In this document: in pieces, positions 26,361 to 30,425 of the stretch
Numbering within the stretch: position 1 is the first letter of the stretch
Layout: the number at the start of each line of letters is the position of its first letter
Assembly (NCBI RefSeq): GCF_000281045.1
Contig: NW_008246084.1
Location: forward strand, 265,414 to 295,838
Length of the DNA stretch: 30,425 nt
DNA from: Saprolegnia diclina VS20
Taxonomy: Eukaryota; Oomycota; Saprolegniomycetes; Saprolegniales; Saprolegniaceae
Reading direction: 5' to 3'
Translations under genes and position numbers: made by a program
Notes under the pieces: model-generated
What the model saw: only the letters and a program-made list of their open reading frames with translations
Database searches by the model: none
Told to the model about the DNA's origin: nothing

Positions 26361-27638
26361 ATGGCGTCGACCGTCGAAGCGCTCAAGACGAAGCTCAGCA
26401 GCGTGCTGCCGACGCCCAACAAGACCCCGGACGTCGCCTTTGAGTCGCTCACCGAGGCATCGGATGGCGACAGTGTCGAGGCGCCGCCAGTGCCGGCCCC
26501 GAGCCCCGAGTCGTCCCTGCTTCAAATCAAGTTTGAGCGCGTCGGGCTCTTGCTTCAGGTCGTCGGTGCGTGCTGCGTCACGTTGGTGGCAGGTGCGTCA
26601 TCATCGTCATTTGCTCTGTGGATCTATCCCAAACGGCGTGGACTAGGCATGACCAAGCACGGTGCCACGTCCACGCCCGTCGACACGATGGTGTTTTGGC
26701 AGTCCTTTCTGAGCATGGCCGTCGGCGTGGTAGCGATATGACAATATTTTTGTGTTTTTACGATGACACAATATTGTCTAGGCGCTGCAAAACCATTTTC
26801 GGCTGCCCATTCTGGACATTGATGGCATTAGCCGCTCGCACGTGTTTGCACTTGGCGGTCTTCAGTACCTCGTCTGCGCCGTCTCGAGCTATGCGTATGC
26901 GACGTTTGAGCTCACGGACGCAACGATCCTCCTCCTCGCGTCGAGTCTGCTCACGGGCCTCGTGGTGCGTCATTCACCTTCATTTTTGAGATTTTTTGCG
27001 TCTTTGACATTGAGTTCTGTCCTTTTTGACATTGAATTTGACAGGCAACCAAAGTGCTTGTGCAGCACGTGCATGACCGTCGGGACATGGTGTGCAGCGC
27101 CGGCGCGCTCCTCGCCCTTGTCTTTGTGCAGGCACCGGACGCCGCGCATGAATTCTCGTGGGCGATCGGTGGTGCCTGCGGTCTCGGGCTGTACTACGGC
27201 GTGCTCTTCAAGCTCCACGAAGCGCCGATGCTCTCTGTCTACTCGCACATGAGCGCTGTGAGCTGCGGCCTTGCGCTGCTCAAATTGCTCTTGTTTAGCT
27301 CGGTACGTCGTCGTCGCGCCACCTCGGCCTTGCTACAACCCATTGTGTAGGACCATATTTTCGAAGGCCACGGCGTGCTGCTGGGGCTCATGGGCATTCT
27401 CCGGGCGCTCGGACAGCTCGCGCTGCTCCGCGGCTACCAGTTTGAACGTAACCCGATCGCGGCCGCCATGGTCTTCTTCAAAGTCGCATGGACCATCCTC
27501 TTGGACTCGATCATGGTCGACGTGATCCACATGCACACAATGATGGGCTGCCTCGTGCTCTGCGTCGCAACTGGCATTCTCCTCGGAAAGCGACCACTAG
27601 GGCCACCACTGCCAGCCGCCCCCGTTGCAAGCTCCTAA
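26361..27638 (+). CDS. EamA-type (drug/metabolite transporter superfamily) membrane protein 1
   Basis: Five exons read 26361-26592, 26647-26729, 26782-26964, 27045-27302 and 27351-27638, giving 347 aa. A ~60-residue Pro/Ser-rich cytoplasmic N-terminus is followed by about ten hydrophobic segments in two halves, as in EamA carriers. Examples are VGLLLQVVGACCVTLVAG, the VFWQSFLSMAVGV pattern after helix 1, and VLLGLMGILRALGQLALLRG followed by AAAMVFFKVAWTILLDSIMV. The last helix is GCLVLCVATGILLG. Members export or exchange small metabolites; the substrate is unknown. The third intron (80 nt) is longer than the rest and holds a repeated TTTGACATTGA word. It precedes another EamA gene in the same orientation, though the two proteins are not close copies. 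Confidence 0.85.
26740..26778. repeat. Inverted repeat filling intron 2 of EamA gene 1
   Basis: GACAATATT (26740-26748) pairs with AATATTGTC (26770-26778). After a small bulge, GTG pairs with CAC. The hairpin takes up most of the 52-nt intron and ends just before the CTAG acceptor. Confidence 0.75.
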
Positions 27639-28026
27639 GAAGCTCTTGATACACGTCGAGTGCACTCTATCGTTCGTGGCTTTCACTAGATGTTGATGGC
27701 ACAACTGCACTACAGACGGCGTCGTTCAGTGGACGACGAGCTGGATGTTAGGAGGTTGAAGGTCCTCGCAATACCAGCGAACAGGACCAGTGAACAGTAC
27801 CATTCGCAGGGTGCATTTGGTGCCGGGATCGAACCCATGTCTGGAGGGGCCAACTAGTGGTGTTGCCAGCAACCTCGACTGTATAAAATCCTAATTCTCT
27901 ATGGTTGGGGCGCGTGTCGCACATGCGTGAGAAGGGAAAGGACGAGCATTCGTTTCACTTCTCCAAGGATACGACCATTGAAACGCTAGAGTTCTGACTC
28001 CGTTTCGAGACTTCAATCCACGCGAT
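27639..28026. other. Intergenic region with a tRNA-like B-box remnant
   Basis: No gene is supported between the two EamA genes. On the minus strand, 27836-27819 reads GGGTTCGATCCCGGCACC, a good match to a tRNA T-arm/B-box. Neither a matching 5' acceptor strand nor a cloverleaf can be drawn, so it is at best a tRNA pseudogene or the tail of a tRNA-derived SINE. Confidence 0.4.
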
Positions 28027-29288
28027 ATGCCGACCTCGGCCATCGTGCACCCCGACACCGACGCCGAGCCCCTCTTGCTCGCGACCGACGGCATACAGCA
28101 GGAGAGCAAGCCCCTTCGCGTTCTTCGGCGCCTCGCCAAGCGGCGTCAAGCCCTCCGCGAGAGGTATGGCAAGTTCTTTGGCTTTGGCATGATCATCGGC
28201 GGCAATGTTGCGCTGAGTCTCATGTCGGTACGTCCTCAGTGTGTTGCAACACAAGGACTTCCGATGGGACTGCGTAGGTGCTCATCAAGTTTTCGTCGCG
28301 CTTTCTCTACGCGGATGAGATTGTGTTTTGGCGGTCGTCGACCGCACTCGTTATGAACGTGGTACATAACGTTTTCATTTTATATAGTCACTATCCACTA
28401 CGATCATAGGCCGTCCAGCTCTACCTCCAAATCCCAATTCTGGCGGTCGACCCGGCCTTGATGAAGCTTTTGAGCATTCGCGTTGCTATTGGCTACACGG
28501 CCATGACCATGTCCTTTTACGCCTACTCGAAAATGGTGCTTTCCGAGGCGTCCGTCATCATCTTCACGGCGCCCATCATCACGTGTGTGCTGGTACGTTC
28601 ACTTGTAAAATTGATGAAAAATTGATGAAAATTGATGAAAAATTGATGGAAAAATGACAAAAATGGCTATGAAATAGAGTGTCTGTCTCCTTGGCGAAAA
28701 GATCGACGTCGTCGGCGTTCTCTGCGTCTTGGTGTCGTTTGCCGGTGTCATTTGCGTGGCGCGACCGGCGTTTGTCTTTGGCATTCACGCCACCTCGTCC
28801 GAGGCACCGCCGCTTGCGATGCTCTGCGCTGTGCTAACCGCCGTATGCGTTGGCCTCATCAACATCATCATTCGCATGCTCCAGAGCATGAACACGTGGA
28901 CGCTCGTGACATATTTTTTGCTCACGTGCACGCTCGGGTCGCTGACAAAAATTGCGCTTTTTGGAACGGTGCGAGGACAACTTGTCTTATGTGTGTGCGA
29001 CACTATAGTTGAAGCGACTAGGGACTGTACGTGCCGCAAACCACTGACGAGGCGGGGATTGTACTTGCGATCGGCTTTTTCGGCTGCATCGGTCAGCTCA
29101 TGATCACAAAGGGACTCCAAATCGAAAAGGCCGGCATTGCCTCTGTGCTGCAGTACCTCAACTTGCTCTGCGTGATGCTATGGGACGTGACGCTGCTCGG
29201 CGAAGCACTTCATATGTGGAGCATCCTCGGCGCGTCGATCATTTGCCTCAGTGCGTCGGTGATTGCCTATCGCAAGGCAAAAGCATAA
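28027..29288 (+). CDS. EamA-type (drug/metabolite transporter superfamily) membrane protein 2, SLC35G-like
   Basis: Five exons read 28027-28227, 28278-28361, 28410-28592, 28678-28968 and 29022-29288, giving 341 aa. A ~45-residue polar N-terminus precedes about ten membrane segments. Landmark EamA features are FGFGMIIGGNVALSLMS, ADEIVFWRS after helix 1, YAYSKMVLSEASVIIFTAPI at helices 3-4, and VCLLGEKIDVVGVLCVLVSF closing the first EamA repeat. The second half contains QLMITKGLQIEKAGIASVLQ and GEALHMWSILGASIICLSA, the standard ending of the second repeat. This pattern is closest to the SLC35G/acyl-malonyl-condensing-enzyme-like carriers; the substrate is unknown. Intron 3 (85 nt) is unusually long and repetitive. 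Confidence 0.9.
28608..28650. repeat. Four short tandem repeats inside intron 3 of EamA gene 2
   Basis: The word AAATTGATG is repeated four times with one to two extra A residues between copies. This makes the intron about 30 nt longer than its neighbours. Confidence 0.8.
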
Positions 29289-29929
29289 TTCGTACCAATA
29301 TACACCTCGCAGTTCATAATTTGAAAGTTTTTTCTAGCAATCGAATGTTAAATGAAAGACTTTATTGCCTTTTTGGCGCCAAGTAAAATTTGTGATGGAT
29401 CATAGAAAAGCAAGATGAATTATTCCAAAGGGAGCGCATGCATTGATTTTGTTCTTCTCGCGAAGCGTCACAACCGAGCTTTGGCGAGGCGGTGTCGTTG
29501 CGACAGTTTGTTGGGACTTGAAGCGTGGGCTGCATTACCACCGTCTCGTCCTTGCGCGCACGATTCGTCTGCTGTTGGGAGCGGTCCCGTTGTTGTGCGT
29601 GCTACGTACGCGTTCCAAAGTGCATTTCAACGATCAGTAAAGGCGTACTCGGATGCAGTGAAAAAGGTAAAACGCGCTTGGAGATCTGCGACCGCCGGCT
29701 CTTCTTCCATCGGGCTGGGATGCGCCATCGCAGCGCTCGACCCGCCAAAGCTAAAGTAATTTTGTGTTGTAGGAGGCTCCTGCAAAAGGTTAGTTGTCAA
29801 TTTAGAAATGGGAATTGATTGGTACCGACCTCGTTGGTTTGGTGTCGGTTGGTGCAAACGTCGTTTGCACCTCGCGAGTTCTTAGTGGCGTTGTCACACG
29901 TAGAACCTCGCTGCTTGAAAACATTGGTT
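29289..29929. other. Convergent intergenic region, no gene supported
   Basis: This lies between the stop of EamA gene 2 and the stop of the ankyrin gene. Frames at 29415-29759 and 29525-29818 lack motifs and a stable codon bias. AT-rich sequence near 29290-29410 probably belongs to the 3' UTR of the upstream gene. Confidence 0.5.
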
Positions 29930-30425
29930 TCATGTGGTGATGGCGTTTGGCTGCGTCACCTCGGGCCTCGGGGCGGTCGTAGGGTTAGGGTTCACGGAGG
30001 CTCCCAAATTTCGAAGTCGCTGCGCAATGGAATGGTGTCCTTGACCCGACGCTAAAAGCAATGCGGTGCGGCCATTCTACAGTCAGGTGTCCACCAATGC
30101 AGCGACCCACACATCCTGCGTACGCTGTCACACAGATAGACGTTGGCGCGCGCGTCGAGCAGACGTTGAACGATGCCTTCATGACCGTTGGCGCTCGCTA
30201 GCATGAGCGCCGCTTTGTCATTCTACAGAGGTTTCAGAGCGGACCGTATGACCAAAGTCGTACGCGATCGAGAACATTGACTTTGGCATCGGAGTTGAGA
30301 AGCCACTTGACGGCGATTTCGTGTCCGTTCATGGCTGCCATCATGAGCGGTGTCTTGCCGTCCTACACATTGCGGAATCAACGGGCCACCTGCTAGAAAC
30401 AGCCGCGTACACGATCGCAGACGTT
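29930..30425 (-). CDS. Ankyrin-repeat protein, 3' end only; one exon per repeat
   Basis: Visible exons read 30425-30411 (continuing beyond the window), 30362-30264, 30222-30124 and 30076-29930, with introns of 48, 41 and 47 nt. Two complete exons are exactly 99 nt, and each encodes one 33-residue ankyrin repeat: [20 protein letters not shown] and [20 protein letters not shown] begin them. All introns are phase 0 and fall at the same place in the repeat, just before the (N)DG/NG turn. The last exon carries a final repeat ([20 protein letters not shown]) and a 20-residue Pro-rich tail. The stop is TGA at 29932-29930. Ankyrin repeats mediate protein binding; any N-terminal domain lies outside the window. 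Confidence 0.9.

Noticed and set aside
27819-27880. Functional tRNA gene on the minus strand
   Set aside because: The T stem is mismatched, no 5' acceptor strand pairs with the 3' end, and the A-box spacing is wrong.

Overview
The window looks like nuclear DNA of an oomycete, most likely from the Saprolegnia/Achlya/Aphanomyces order; I cannot fix the genus. Coding regions are GC-rich with strong C/G third-position bias. Genes are densely packed on both strands. Most are cut by very short introns: about 65 that I could place by reading-frame continuity, nearly all 41-60 nt, with GT donors and mostly TAG acceptors. The gene content is eukaryotic: GCN2, eL33, tetraspanins, MRS2, a DEAD-box helicase and an ankyrin gene. 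All exon coordinates are hand-made splice models without transcript support.

Layout. 1-2644: two copies of an unrecognised gene family. The left copy is cut by the window edge and carries a 790-bp PIF/Harbinger-like MITE inserted exactly at its stop codon. The intact second copy preserves the related empty site. 2995-5227 (-): a MAN1/Src1-type inner-nuclear-membrane protein with a PHD-like zinc finger at its N-terminus. 5285-6498: three degenerate ~75-bp repeats and about 1 kb with no gene I can support. 6499-9231 (+): a single-exon fusion of a secreted multicopper oxidase with an eight-helix ZIP metal transporter, the most unusual gene here. 9571-13906 (-): the eIF2-alpha kinase GCN2 (RWD, kinase, HisRS-like) without a pseudokinase domain. 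A cluster of CACGTG sites and a TGAGTCA site lies upstream of it.

14435-19195: two divergent tetraspanin genes of 13 and 11 exons flank the ribosomal protein gene RPL35A (eL33). 19237-21267 (-): a 12-exon gene of unknown function. 21389-22936 (-): a DBP3-like DEAD-box RNA helicase that shares a CCAAT-rich divergent promoter with a compact AGC-like kinase (23138-24291, +). 24344-25857 (-): an MRS2/CorA magnesium channel. 26361-27638 and 28027-29288 (+): two EamA-type transporters. 29930-30425 (-): the 3' end of an ankyrin gene with one 99-nt exon per repeat.

There is no operon logic. Loose themes are metal and solute transport (MCO-ZIP, MRS2, two EamA proteins) and growth control or translation (GCN2, eL33, the helicase). 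The strongest novel candidate is the multicopper oxidase-ZIP fusion, followed by the PHD-MSC nuclear-envelope protein and the stop-codon MITE.
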